Assembly (NCBI RefSeq): GCF_037975245.1
Contig: NC_092562.1
Coordinates: forward strand, 1,589,001-1,653,000
Reading direction: 5' to 3'
DNA: 64,000 bases
From: Apostichopus japonicus
Lineage: Eukaryota; Echinodermata; Holothuroidea; Aspidochirotida; Stichopodidae
Shown here: positions 52,401 through 64,000 of the stretch, piece by piece
Position numbering within the stretch: the first letter of the stretch is position 1
How the letters are laid out: every line of letters starts with the position of its first letter
The notes under the pieces: model-generated
The model's database searches: none
Seen by the model: the letters and a program-made list of their open reading frames with translations, nothing else
What the model was told of the DNA's origin: nothing
Translations under genes and position numbers: made by a program

Positions 52401-55400
52401 ATAAGCTTTATTACACAAATTAATGAGAGCTGGGTGTACCATGTATTGTCAGAGGATCGTGGACGCCTCGCAAAATCACTTTATTATTCAAAAATCCAGA
52501 TAACGAATTTGCTCCATTCTCTAATTACCCTCTTCCTTCACCCCGAAGAAAACCGTCTGCCCTCGTATATGCCGATGGTTACTTAACTTAATCGGCTCTC
52601 CGTCCGCTATTACAGTTAATGAGAACTGTAGCCAATGCTCTGGAATTATGATGGATCATAGAAGCCTGGTGAAATCATTACGGCAAAAAAGATTGTTTCA
52701 CAACTCGTCCTCCTGAGCAAATAAACATTGTTTTTATGACATCCTTTGAGGACAGTGAACCAGTGCCTAGTGTAAACTTGCCTGCTAGGTTTACCTCATA
52801 CGTACCTTGTTCATTTTGGTGTCACAATGCTACAGACACAGACCTTTGCAAAGATATATATATATATATATATATATATGAGAAAAATGTTTATTATTAT
52901 AGGGAAGTTGTTCCTTTTTGGAACTACCTCATTTGTTGCATGTACTGGAGTACACCGACCTTTGCGAACAGTCGATTGTTCTCATAACATGGATTAGCTC
53001 CTATCTTTAGTCAGTTATAGGAAGGCAAAGTCGTTTATATTCATTTACGACTGAAAATTGGAAAACAAAAGGAAGGTGAACTTTTATAAAGGCTTAAGGG
53101 ACCCATATCACCAAATAAATGTTATTGCTTCGCGAGTCACATTTTATTTTTTATGTATGTATGTTAGAATCATTGAAGCTGTTAATATTCGGTAACTCGG
53201 TCAGTTTGACACAAATGATGCGTTCTATATAAATACAGTCTTTTACAACTCTGACAACGACCTGGAGGACGAATCCATGGGAACTACCTGGTGGTGACAT
53301 TGTCACCATGGACCTCTCGTTACAGTAAAAAGATATGTTTAGACCTGGGGTGGGCAATCTACGGCCCGCGGGCCACATGCGGCCCTCCAGTTATTTTTTT
53401 GCGGCCTGTGAGATGTCTCAAGAAAAAGAAAAACAATCAATATATTATACATCATCACAAAAAACGAGCTAGCTGCTTTGATTTTATCGGCACTTATGAT
53501 GCTGTCAGGAAGGCATATTATCCCCATTAATTATCAACTGTACTGTATTGACTTGTTTTTGTGACTACAGATTAAGTACACACACCTATTGCTTGAAAGT
53601 CCTCGGAGGTCGTTGGTTAGGTGCGGCCCAGTCAATTTTTCCCTCATATATCTGGCCCATTCATTCAAAAAGGTAGCCCACCCCTGGTTTAGACAATAAT
53701 AAGTTCAGACGTAATACCAAGAAACCAAGAAATGTAGCAGAAAAGGAGAGAAAACACAACAGATTTGTCAGGGAATAACAAATCATTTTGAACCAATTGT
53801 GACTTTTTAATGAGATTCTAAACAAGGAGAGCACACATTACAGCTGTTTTAGCAAACATTTCAAATGTTTTGAATGTCAAGGCTAAGATATGTGCCATCA
53901 GAATGTCCCATTAACCCTTTTTCACATGTTAAATCAGCTTCAGGTTTGGCAAAGAAAGCACTTTTTGTTTTGTTTTAGTCTAGTTTGATGAGAAAGGTTA
54001 CTAACTTTGACCTTTGCACTAGGATAATATTATGAAGCATTTTTAAACTTGTCAATATTAATTTAATATTCAATCTGTAATTTTTTTTATTTTGTAAACC
54101 TGAGTAATACCTAGTATCGATTGACCACTCTTGGACTAAGATTATATTATGAAGCATTTTTAGACTTTATTTTTATTTTAATTTAATATTAAATTTGACC
54201 GTATGTTTATTTGTAAATCTGTGTGATACCTAGTATTCATTGACCACTCTTATGTACTGTATCTTTTGGAAAATGGGCTATAACATACCAGCTTTTATTT
54301 TGCCATTCCCTCAAATAAATATGTTTGTCATTTCCCAAATAAATATGATTGTTGTCCCAGCCAAAATGCATCAGGCAATTGACCATGGGTGACATAATTA
54401 AAGTTGATCAACTAGACTATGACTGGAGCCATACCATTAATTACCATCCTGATTATTTTGAGATGTAAATTAATTACTTCATCGTTGGTGGTGCTTGCTC
54501 TTTTCCATATTTAATGTTTTTGCTTTACACTTCTACAAAACAATTCCTAATATATTCAGGCTGGGGCTCTTGTTTTTCATTTCCAGAATAATATATCTAA
54601 TTATATTTTGTTGAATTTTGTTTATAAAAAGTGAAAAAATCTGTTGCAAAATTTTGATGATGGCAAAATTCAATTCAATCTTCAGCTTAAAACTAACTGT
54701 GCTGAAAATCTGTGAGTGTTTTGTTGGTATAATTAAATAAAAATTGTAGTATCTATGATGGTAAAAGCCCCACGCACAGCATGACATAAGTTTAATTTTA
54801 CAATATTGTAAGCATCAGAGTTGCGGGTTAAAACCCAATTTAATGTGTGTTTTGTGTTTTTCATGTGATCTCATAGCTTGTGAATATTAAATATGAATTT
54901 TTTTGCTGAGGATTTAAGCTGCAATTGTAGCCAGTATTCTTGAGAGTAGTTTAGATGTAAATCACTTTTGTCAAGTTCAAGACGAATGCATGCTGAAATT
55001 TTTATTAAAACTTAATGTGCCGTTTTTTTGAGATGTGATCATTTGAACTTCATATATGGTTTGTAGCAGATGTGAACTTGAGACAACCAAGTGTGATGTC
55101 ATAAATATATAACTACAGGAGAAGGATTTGTTTTTCTCTAAAATTTTAATTTTTCTTATTCTACTTTGAAAGTGAGTGCATCAAAATATGAATAGATTCA
55201 TGAATGTTCGTCACTGGTATTTTATATAAAAGCTTCTGTATTATGTGTATTATGAAAGATAGAACCTTAAGTCCCTGATCCATTGTCAAAAACTAGGGGT
55301 GAAAAATAGAGAAAAGCAAACATTGCAAATCAATATTTATGGAATAATAAAACTAATATAAATTGTTAATAGGCAAGAGGAGTCCTCATAATCAATTGAC

Positions 55401-57014
55401 AGAAGTAACTGTGTAAACAGGGTGTTTGCCGAAGTTTTAGAATAGTAATATGCGACCATCTTTGTCTTAATTAATATTCAATAAATAAGTTTAGATTGTA
55501 AAGATAGTTATAGTAAAATTTCTCCTACTTGAATCCTAACTGTCTATTGACATATGGCCTGACTTGTATGGCAAGTTGGCAACCGAATAGCGAGTGCAGG
55601 AAATTTCTTGGGAATGCTTGACAGTAAATTCTACCGTAATTATAACTTCAGGTATACCGTATGTATGAATCCGATGTTATTAAAAGTAAAAGTGTTGTCG
55701 GCATTCTAGTAATTTTCTTTAGTGTAGACCAGTGTTTCTTAAACTTTTTTAGACGACCACCCCCTTCGACCATCTTGAACTGTCCCAAGTCCCCCTACCC
55801 CCTCCCCTCGACTTACCGTTCATAGTCTGCCGCTCAAGCGAGCAATCAGACTGTCCGAAGATATGCATGTAGGAATTAAACAATAGCCTACATTCCCTTC
55901 AAGATGATGAATTTTTCTCGCAACAATAGTAATTTTTTTGTTCCCAGACCCCCTGGATGGCTTATTGTACCCTAAATCGCTGCAGTGTTGTGTCGTAATC
56001 GTCAGGGACCCCCAAATCAGTGCCAATGCCCCCACCCACTGTGTACCCTTTAGCGCCCCCCTGAGACTTCCCAACGCCCCCAGGTGGGCAGCAGGGACCA
56101 CGTGTAGATGGTGGCACCTCGCAGCCATATAGATAGTACTACAAGCCAGGTTTGACAAGAGGAAGAAAATATTGGATAAAGAATTTACTGTAAATTCCTA
56201 GTTTCAAATAGGAAAAAAGAGTGGAAAGTGACCAGAAAGCTCCAAGTAAAGCATCAGAAAATAGGCTATATCAATAACATGAATTCAAGGGAAAGAGGGA
56301 ACACTTCCACAGTGGCAAAGTTTTTTCTTTCTAGTTTATTGAGTTATGCACCAATACAGAAAAAAATACACACACAACGACAGTCTCAAAACAACCCATT
56401 CCAAAAGAGTCATCAAAAGTCCATGATCAGGTTTTGCCATTTATTGCCATTTTACAAAGGATTATTTCTTGTTACAAATATGTTAGTTTTGACCCTTCAA
56501 AGATCCAATTTCTCATGTTGTCAGTGTCATGCAGCGAAAATTCCTACCGTACATCAATTGCTGTTGCATGAATTTTGTACGGGAAATGTCAAGTTTAACT
56601 TTAAAACTTAGCTAAAATATACATGATGCAGAATTTTTTTTTTCCCACCGTGCCGCTTGTATATGTATATAAATTTATATTGATTGTCACTATAGTTTAA
56701 TCGATCTAAATTCACCCTACGGTACGTACTTTTTGTCCCCTTTATTTTCTGTCTTTGTTAAGTTGTCTTCTTTAACCTCCACTCACATGATAATCAGCTA
56801 TCCAATGTATTCAAACATGAATATTCATTGAGCATTAAACCATTTAACCGATTTGCTTTTAACAGTGACCTTAATTTTCCCTTCCTTCCACAGCGATTTT
56901 AAAGTAGTCGAGAAGTTCCAGTCACAGTACTGTCACCTGGATTCCTCGGTGGTCTCGGTCACCTTCCAAGTTTTGGGGAGTATTCCGTCCAGCGACCTAG
57001 ATTCATACATTCAG
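37442..57014 (+). CDS. ZNG1: ZNG1 (CBWD/COBW-domain zinc GTPase), 5' ten coding exons; 3' end outside window
   Basis: SIMIBI-class GTPase of the COBW family; ZNG1 transfers zinc to methionine aminopeptidase METAP1 (established knowledge). Coding exons: 37442-37538, 37738-37824, 39771-39867, 40473-40564, 41111-41170, 42631-42715, 45965-46051, 48934-48978, 51558-51614, 56894-57014; all GT..AG, continuous phase, 828 nt = 276 codons. Seen motifs: N-terminal CPDLV (residues 9-13, matching the METAP1-docking motif of ZNG1), Walker A GYLGAGKTT (30-38), zinc-binding CxCC in GCLCCS (C88, C90, C91), Walker B region [11 protein letters not shown] (114-124), guanine-specificity NKVD (184-187), and LDLHAYD. 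The family is about 390 residues; exon 10 ends in phase 0 at SDLDSYIQ, and the last ~115 residues of the C-terminal CobW domain were not found up to 64000. The start ATGGCGGAG has A at -3 and G at +4. Introns grow from 0.2 kb to about 5.3 kb along the gene. Confidence 0.92.
38533..39162. mobile_element. TTAA-flanked MITE in ZNG1 intron 2
   Basis: Left TTAA-AGCAGCATTTTGCGTTTGG; right read inward TTAA-AGCAGCAGTTTGCGTCC. TTAA at 38533-38536 and 39159-39162. No ORF. Contains a hairpin ccagggag...ctccctgg near 38847-38874. Confidence 0.8.
41898..41956 (+). pseudogene. Cryptic exon-6-like sequence in ZNG1 intron 5
   Basis: Behind a good acceptor (tttctttttcag) lies a phase-correct reading [19 protein letters not shown] then TGA. 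The genuine exon 6 at 42631 begins [18 protein letters not shown], and the DNA also shares the stretch around aatcag-gctggaa. No GT donor in a useful place is seen before the stop. Best explained as a decayed duplicate of exon 6; it could act as a premature-stop exon if spliced. Confidence 0.4.
42125..42400. repeat. Degenerate ~22-bp tandem repeat in ZNG1 intron 5
   Basis: Repeated variants of aatgagtttacatggacata / aatgattttacatagacaca run through the interval. It lies about 230 bp upstream of exon 6 and downstream of the cryptic exon. Confidence 0.75.
42783..43872. repeat. 55-bp tandem satellite array (about 20 copies) in ZNG1 intron 6
   Basis: Starts of aatgcacctc at 42791, 42846 and 42901 give a 55-bp period. 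Unit core: aatgcacctctttcagggg, then ataaatttatcc, then aatattgcatagcaaaatgc. Each unit holds a 14-bp palindrome GGATAAATTTATCC and a hairpin ATAGCA-AAA-TGCTAT. Copies after about 43495 switch to a longer variant with GCATAGTAAAATCCTATGC and gatgcacctcttc. Central copies are nearly identical, which points to recent expansion or homogenisation. Confidence 0.95.
44191..44295. mobile_element. Possible short TTAA MITE in ZNG1 intron 6
   Basis: TTAA-AGGTGACCTTC at the left and, read inward, TTAA-AAGGTGACTATC at the right; only ~8 bp of terminal inverted repeat, so chance is possible. Confidence 0.4.
46780..46930. repeat. ~15-bp minisatellite (gagggacgggtaga) in ZNG1 intron 7
   Basis: About ten copies of gggacgggtagag/gggacgggtgagag, most regular at the 3' end. 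Confidence 0.9.
47330..47645. repeat. ~86-bp tandem repeat (4 copies) in ZNG1 intron 7
   Basis: gagcatcctttatcat begins at about 47333, 47419, 47487 and 47573; the second copy has an internal deletion. Confidence 0.85.
49541..49955. repeat. 208-bp tandem duplication in ZNG1 intron 8
   Basis: gacgatgaaacatact starts at 49541 and 49749; the rest of the copies match with scattered differences, including ctactcatggta and gagtaagagattcttt. Confidence 0.9.
50210..50271. repeat. 62-bp copy of the 7884-7945 SINE segment
   Basis: ctatggacgctgattgtatg and downstream sequence match 7884-7945 with about four differences; the box A/B head is missing here. Confidence 0.8.
50406..50440. repeat. Short hairpin in ZNG1 intron 8
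   Basis: gaaaaactccata (50406-50418) faces tatggagttttttc (50427-50440), 8-nt loop. Confidence 0.6.
52070..52715. repeat. Degenerate ~210-bp tandem repeat (3 copies) in ZNG1 intron 9
   Basis: Each copy has a C-rich start, a gaagaaaa-cc/gctgccc segment, then ttaatgagaactg and a part ending near aaatca-cttta. Copies are well diverged. Confidence 0.6.
53345..53686. mobile_element. Non-autonomous hAT-like element (342 bp) in ZNG1 intron 9
   Basis: Exact 8-bp target duplication gtttagac at 53337-53344 and 53687-53694. Left terminus CTGGGGTGGGCAA, right terminus read inward CAGGGGTGGGCTA. GGCCCGCGGGCC sits near the left end, as near the right end of the 6825-7232 element. Confidence 0.92.
54014..54250. 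repeat. ~116-bp tandem duplication in ZNG1 intron 9
   Basis: actaggataatattatgaag at about 54019 and actaagattatattatgaag at about 54135; both copies end near acctagtat...ttgaccactctt. Confidence 0.8.
55730..56130. mobile_element. Probable truncated hAT-like element in ZNG1 intron 9
   Basis: Begins CAGTGTTTCTTAAACTTTTT followed by alternating C-rich blocks (accaccccc, gaccccctgg, gggacccccaaa), the look of hAT-type non-autonomous copies. No matching right terminus or target duplication found. Confidence 0.45.
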
Positions 57015-60000
57015 GTAAGACGCTAAACTTGTGGCATCATTTTATTCATGTGTGAGTGTCTGAGAGGTGCTCGTAGGTAAGGAGAGGTGACGATTCCGTA
57101 GAAACGATGCAATTAGTTGATTTCTATAAATAATAGGACCCGGTCCTGGCGGATAAGTGCAGTTCACCTGTTGCTGATCTTCTCGATACTCGCGAAAGAG
57201 AGTCGAGCGTCTCTGCGATCTTCTCTTTCTTTCCCGCCTCGAGGAGTCAGCTCGGCTGATTGCATTGGTTGAATTTTCTGGCCGGTCTGCGATTGTGGAA
57301 GATGTAATTTACTCCGAGTTTAAGGAAGCCGTGGCTGTATTAATATGAGCGGTAGTTTTCTCAAAATGGAATATGAAAAGTTTTAATATGAGTTTCCTGA
57401 CATAGCACTTTTCCTGTTATTAATTTTAACCATTTCAGCTAATAAGACCCCCCTGTACCACTGTGAGTTATGAATAGAGCCAAGGAAGTAAATGCACGAA
57501 TAATACAAAGCTGAATGTCACACAGGTTGAGTGATAATATTGTAACAATGATCGTTATGGAGGGCAGTTGGTTGTTGTTAAGTTTTAATTTGCACATGTA
57601 TGCTATTTTGGTACAGGCTTTTTTATGGATATTAATGAATTAGTTTGCATATGTATTTTTCCCTATGTTTCCAGATTTTGACATTTCTTGTCAAACGTAC
57701 AACACTGAACACTTAAACTCTACTGGGCAAAAAGTTTTAAAAATATTTAAATATCATCAATTTGACTATTAAACTGCTGAATCTTATCCGCTTCAGTGCC
57801 CTATCAATTCTGTCATTAATAATCTTAGCCTTTCTTCAAAGCCTCAGGGTCATTAAAAACAAAGTAAAGTTTTTTTGGAGAAATTTGATGTCTTTTTTAG
57901 ACAACATATAATAATTATTATCATATTTTGGACATATTCTAAGTTCAGAAATAATCCTAACTAAAGTTTGTATATTTGATGAGTCTATTGGTGCCTTACA
58001 TCAGGATGCTTTCTGTGTTCTGTGTTAGCAAAAGTCAGTCAAATTTCTTTTATGCAGATGACTTGTATGATGTGGAAGATAGCACATGATCATGCAGCCA
58101 TTGACAAGCTTTGCATAGATTCTATACTGTCAGTGCTGCAAATATGTTTGAAATTAATGGATTTCCTGCATACCTTAATATATGTGTTCAACTTTGTGCG
58201 CGTCCGTTCAACCATCTGGTAACAAAGAATGTCTCTTTCTGTTCATGAATGCTTTGTTACCCAGAACATTCATGAGTGACTCAGGCCTGCTTAATGTTTC
58301 CGAGTTTTATCAGACGTGACAATAACGCTGTAATATAGCAGGTACCCTACTGATGTATGCATGGTCATCTCGTCTGGGTTGTAGATTCATACAGGGCAAT
58401 ACCATTAAACTCAGCAGGCAATCAAGTGCTACTCAAACATGTATCACTGTTGAGATTTTCTAGCTTAGCTCCAATGAATAGGCAAACAGAACTAAAGTTT
58501 GTTGGAGAGGAATCATGCATTTAGATTGTAGGTGAAATGCATGTATTGTTGCTCTGGACAGGAACTGTTCCTCACCATAATGACTGGAAAAGCCATAAAG
58601 TTTGCCATATATTTATAGTTGGTTACACCTCTGAGCATCAAACTATAAAGCAATCTTATATGGCTGCAACTATTCCAATGCAGTCCTATTTTGTGACTGT
58701 ATTTATTTAAAAAAAAAAAACATTTTGGCAAAACTTTTATTTATTGCTTCATTACATTGTTTCTGGTGCAATTTTGGAGGACCAAGGTTACACAATTATG
58801 TATGTCATAGGTACACTGACCCTTACCATGTCTTCTCCTGGTCAAAACAGTATGTAAGATAACTTTGGGCCACAACGTTGAATAATTTGAGAAGACCTTA
58901 CATCAAAAGGTGATTTAATTTTGGTCTTTTCACATAATTTTGAGGAAAAATTAGTTTCCACTTGCCAGCATGGAGGAACTGGATAAAGTTTCAAATGTCA
59001 CTTTATTTCCTTTAAAGTAACAATACATCATAGTAGAAGATTGACATGCAGGACAATCATATTGTCCATTGACATTGGACAAAGCAACCAGAGTATTCAT
59101 CAGTTATATATACATGTATACACACAGTTGTTGTGATGTGTGTTGTGTGCGCCACATCAGAGTTGGCTGAACAACACAGTTGGCTTAATTTAAGAAAATT
59201 ATGATTGATTGATGGATTGTGCTGGATATATATAGTCAGGAGTATAAATGTTGTATGAGCTGAGCTTGACTCAGACAAGGTTATGTTTAAGTCATTGTTT
59301 TGACAAAAGAAAGAAAAAGTCTTTTTTACTTGTAAATGATTCAAAAGATTGATGGATCATCTGACTGTGCCAGTGCCACAGCGGCCATGGCTTTTGTGTT
59401 CAGCACACGCTTGTCTGAAGGCTCCAGGAAGACTGCCTTGCCTAGTAAAAATGTCAACCTTCCAATTTAGATACAACAGTCTGATCTTTAACTGAATAAT
59501 TGTTACAAATTTTTGTGGCATATATATTGAACTGTTCTTTTTCATGTCTCCATTCTGGGAAATGCTTCTGTAATTATGTTAATTTGCTCTCAATTAGATT
59601 GCAATGTCAGTCTTTATACTGGTGACAGCTGTCTCTTGTTTTAATGACGTCAATTGTTTTTATTGTACATCTATTTATAATCTGACTGATCTCAACTGGA
59701 TTTCTTTGTATGTAAAATTAGTTAGGCTTCGTTATATTATTCCAAACTGCTTCCATGATCCAGCTTGATCAGAATTTTTCCGGATTTTCAGTTTGGTTTC
59801 AATTCCAGTTCTGCTAGACTACAGACTTGAAACCATCTGGAATTGGCTTTCGCCATTAAATTCTAAAATGTTTCACACAGGCTTGAAATGAACGATTCTT
59901 AGCCATTTCAATTGGTTCAACAATTATTTCAGGTTGATTTTCAACTGGTATACATTGTATTTGAACTAATTTAATCGCTTACATTATATTTTTTCCATAC

Positions 60001-63000
60001 TGATCTGGCTTGAATATTCTTTAATACCTATTTGTACTGGTTTTAAGGTAGATCTGTTGGACACACTGTTTCCACTTTCCTTTGTACATATAAAACTAGT
60101 TTGAACTGGCTTTTGTCGTTCCATTCTTAACTAGTTCAAACTGGCTCGAATGGTGAACTAAACCTAATTCGATTGTTTGAACTGGTTTATATTGTATTTA
60201 AGCTAGTTTTAACATAGAGCTTCATTGTGCTGTTCCAATTTCCAAACTACCTGCAACTGGCTTAAAATTTACAAGATCTTTCTATTGTCATTTGTATATT
60301 TATAATTTTCATTGTGTAAATGAGAAAACAATAGAGAAACCTATTGTAGTTTACTCAGATCATATTGATAACTCAACATGCTCGGTTCCAACATCCATCA
60401 TTAAATGCTTAATGGAATTGGCATTGAATTAGCTTTTCACACTTTACATTAACTCTGTCACTGTCCTTCAATTTTAGTTGTAAACAGTGTGGAAGAATTA
60501 TTTTGCTTAATTTCCTGAAATGACTTAATACCTGAAAATTTTATGTCCCTGACATGTTTTAACCTAAGAGCTTGTACTTTTTTTCTTATTTAGATCAATC
60601 CATTGTTCATGAAAATGTAAAGCCCGAACTCCTTTCCGTGGAACGGATATTTCCCTTGCGTACATTTAACTTTTGTTCTTTTAAAACCATTCGACTATAA
60701 TCAGTCCAAGAATATACTTATCAACGAAGTAAGTCTGATCATATTCAAACCTGTATTGTCGTCACCCTCTGTATCCCTCCTGTTTCACCAAACAAGTGTA
60801 CTTTTCCTGTAACAAATGTGGATCTAAGCTAGACCAACAGACTACGCTCGACTTAATTCCCATCGAAAGCAAGATGAATGTCGATATTATCAATTAAGAC
60901 GTCACTGGAGACACTCCACGCTCGTTTAAAATTCATACTACCTGTCATGATGTCAGAGCGGAGGGTTTTTGAACTTCCAGGAAAGTTCGTCCGGCTCACT
61001 CAGATCCATCTTGACAATATCGGAGTATCCTGTTGCCGAGAAGTCATCGAATATGCCAGATTAATTAATTGCTCTTGCTCGGGAATTAGAAAACGATCTT
61101 CATTTCGTATGCATGCCTTAATATTTTGTATTTGTAATGAGTCCCGATGCACTTTGACAATTTGGCGATGTTAGAAGTGTGATTTTTTTTTTTTTTGGGC
61201 TCACAAATTAGACCCGAACTTCTCTCTGTTTTTGCGTGGGAAATGTAAATTAGAACAGTATTTTAAAGTTTAATGAATCAATGACCAATTAGAGCTCACA
61301 CAATCTCTGAGAGCGATGTAAGAATTAGGTCATGCAAGACACTAAAAGCGTGCATCGGTGGGAGTGGTATTGACGGTATAGATCCCCGGGTGGAATGACT
61401 CGGCATCCGTCCGTCGTGCTACACCAGCCTCCATCTTGGTACCAAATAATCTGAATAATTTAAGAAATGTTTCGTGAATTGGAGAAAAAACATAGAGTGT
61501 TCCTCAAATGTTCGATGAAGTGGTACATACTGAATAAGCCTTCCTTTTTCCTTAAAGGAGATGCTTATCCCAACCATGACATGATAGAGGTTAATGTCAT
61601 GAACAACACTCTCAAAAACAGCTAGCCCTGGGGATAATATTGTTCTATTTGGGAGTTATCACAAATTTAACATGTTCCTTCACAAACGAGGTGGAAGATT
61701 TGATCAAATCTAAATATTACATCTTCAAGCCACATACATGTGCTTCATGTTTTTTATGATTTTCTTCCTTTATTAGAATGTTTATTTTCTGTACACAAAA
61801 AAAAATGATTGGATTTTGCAATTGCTGAATCAGAAAAATACTGAAGCTGTTTAATTACTTTTAAATTTCTTGTATTGTTCTCTCTATTTACTTATGGGAG
61901 AGCTCTACGAGACAAGCCCTCTGGGTTTTTTGGAGTGCTTCCTTTCACAATTTTCCCTGTTGTTGATATGTTTTGTCACTTAGTTTTAACTTCTCTGTAT
62001 TTATATTGTGAAGAAACAAATAAATGAATGAATTAATGAATGAAATTTGGGATATCTCAAAAATGGAGCAAAATGTTCCTTAGCTGTTTAAGGGCAGTTG
62101 TGACTTCATAGAGATCTCATTCAAGTAAGCTAACAATAATGGTTCAAGGTTTGTATCCCCTTGAAATTCTATTGTATTTATTGTCAACATACAGTTTGGA
62201 GAAATTATCAGAACTGAAAGAAAAAAAAATGATTATCTCCCACACATACAGTAAAGTTGATCCTTGTAAAGTAACCATTAGTTTTGTGTAGACTGTATGC
62301 TAGGTCCAGAATAAGCAAGAACAGCAAGGCATAATTAATTATTTAAATTCAAAACGAAAGAGTAGGAGAATCAAAACTACTGAAGATCAAACAGTACAAT
62401 GTCCAAAACAGAAAGAGTGTGAAAGTTTCTGCTATGAATTTAAAATTATTCAGGGGAAAGTTTGTAGAGATTGTTCATGATGTTTGTTGAATTCTTAGAG
62501 AATAAGAGTTGACCACAGTTTATCAATAAATGATGAAATATTAGTTAAAACAGCATTGTCCTTCATTTGATCGAATACAATGCGGACCAAACCATTTTCT
62601 TTTCTTTTTTTCCCATTTCAAACCAAAAAATTAAATTAGAAAGAGAAACCCTAAAATTGAATCCCATTTTAAATAGAAAGAGCCTACAAATTTAATTATT
62701 TTTCTTAAGGGTACATAGTCTTAACAGATTAGAGATGCCAAATAAAATGAAAAAGTAATACAAATTTAAACTTGTTGAATATATGCCCCCATGTCGGTTG
62801 CCAATTTTAATCATTTTTTTGCAATTAATAATGAGCTCATATGTCATATTTGATTATTTTTGCCATATCATTGCAAACAATGTGATTAAATATTGATAAT
62901 ATTGTATTGTTTCATCACACATGATATATTTTGGGCTCTAATCTAACTATTAATTTTAATGCCATCACTATTATGTCAGAAAATTACAGTGTATTGTCTC

Positions 63001-64000
63001 TTTTCTTCTCAACAAAAAACAAACAGCTCTTGTAAATATTGTTTTACATTATTCTGCAGCTTTTTTTAAATGTTGATTCAGTGATTTATAAGCTACCCTG
63101 TTAAAATGTTTTTGTTTGCATGTGTTTTACTGTATAGTGTGCTCCGTGAGTTAATTAAAAAAACTATAAGTTATGATTCTTTGAGCTGTAAACTTATTTG
63201 GCCTTGAGTTTGCCTCATGACTAAGATGTAAACATGTACGTACGCTTTGTACATAGTGAACAATTTAGTGCGGTGATCTGATGATATGGAAATTTTTGAC
63301 CAAATGTTTGTTCTTGTCATGAGAATATTATATTAAGGATGAAAATGAAGGGGGGTACTGAATATGAATATTATCTCAATGTGAGATCCAAATAGTTGAA
63401 GAACTATTAACAATTTGCCTAGATCTGTGCTCAAATTGGAGTCAGTACTGTAGCTGGATTGACGTAACCATCAAGTTTTTCAACTGTATGACAACTTTGA
63501 TGGAACTACCTTTATGTCCAGACATTTATCAAAATTGTGTTATTCATTCCCATCACTTTTTTTTTATAATTTTTTTTTTTATAAAACGCTAAAGTGAACA
63601 ATAGCCCATGCAGATTGACAGAAGTCAAGACCAAATGTAGACAACAGGGTACTATAAAGGAAATCCACATGGGCCAATCAGTGGTCCACAGCAACTTAGA
63701 ACAACAAAAAGAAACTTGAAATTTGAAGATATGAAGTAAGATGACAGGTTCAACGAAATCCCGACATGAAAGTTCACCCAATGTGCAGGGATTTGAAATA
63801 AATCCTAGAACTGTTTAAAGCCATACCCTACAACCAGAACTTTGGTTTAGACTCTTTTTTTTTGGCATCTTTGTCATTCATTTGATTTGACTTTTCTTTT
63901 CAAAACTCAGAATAATTCCTTCTTTATGATATACTGGAATATGTGTTAAATTGATTTACTAAGCAATGGAAAAACTAGCAGAAATAGTGCCTGAAAAAAT
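57015..64000. other. ZNG1 intron 10 or 3' flank; no exon recognised
   Basis: I looked for the C-terminal CobW_C exons of ZNG1 and did not find them. A stretch at about 59690-60250 repeats variants of aactggttt/aaactagtt on both strands in a degenerate, possibly old tandem pattern. The rest is AT-rich with short ORFs (for example 60878-61174) lacking any recognisable feature. Confidence 0.5.

Noticed and set aside
60878-61174. 98-codon plus ORF as a ZNG1 3' exon
   Set aside because: Does not resemble the CobW C-terminal domain and starts without a matching acceptor in the needed phase.

Overview
The window is a piece of an animal nuclear genome. It is AT-rich, has long introns with GT..AG borders, and is crowded with microsatellites, minisatellites and short non-autonomous DNA transposons. 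The two genes, the intron density and the repeat types fit a bilaterian marine invertebrate, possibly a deuterostome such as an echinoderm. That assignment is an inference and is weak.

Layout. 1-17 kb holds no exon I can support; it contains simple repeats, poly(G)/poly(C) tracts, a tRNA-derived SINE, two hAT-like elements with 8-bp target duplications and one TTAA-flanked MITE. 17.5-34.9 kb (minus strand) is a complete gene for the histone H2A deubiquitinase MYSM1. I can join 21 coding exons with continuous phase into 894 residues: SANT, a long acidic segment, two consecutive SWIRM domains, and a JAMM/MPN+ domain with all catalytic residues. 34.9-37.4 kb is the divergent intergenic region, with an 80-nt near-perfect palindrome and an orphan 121-codon ORF. 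37.4-57.0 kb (plus strand) is the 5' part of a ZNG1/CBWD (COBW-family zinc GTPase) gene: ten coding exons, 276 codons, with the C-terminal exons not found and presumably beyond the window. 57-64 kb is intron or flank with no recognisable exon.

The two genes are head to head, with start codons about 2.5 kb apart. One is a nuclear chromatin enzyme that needs zinc in its JAMM site; the other is a GTPase of the family that delivers zinc to METAP1. Nothing in the sequence shows a functional link between them.

Most interesting observations: (1) the MYSM1 gene encodes a tandem pair of SWIRM domains, each split over two exons with the same intron position and phases and with C-terminal-half exons of identical length (131 nt), so the module looks like an exon-pair duplication; human MYSM1, as I know it, has one SWIRM; (2) ZNG1 intron 6 carries a roughly 20-copy array of a 55-bp unit with two dyad symmetries per unit; (3) ZNG1 intron 5 has a decayed, exon-6-like cryptic exon; (4) several TTAA-flanked MITEs occur in one window.
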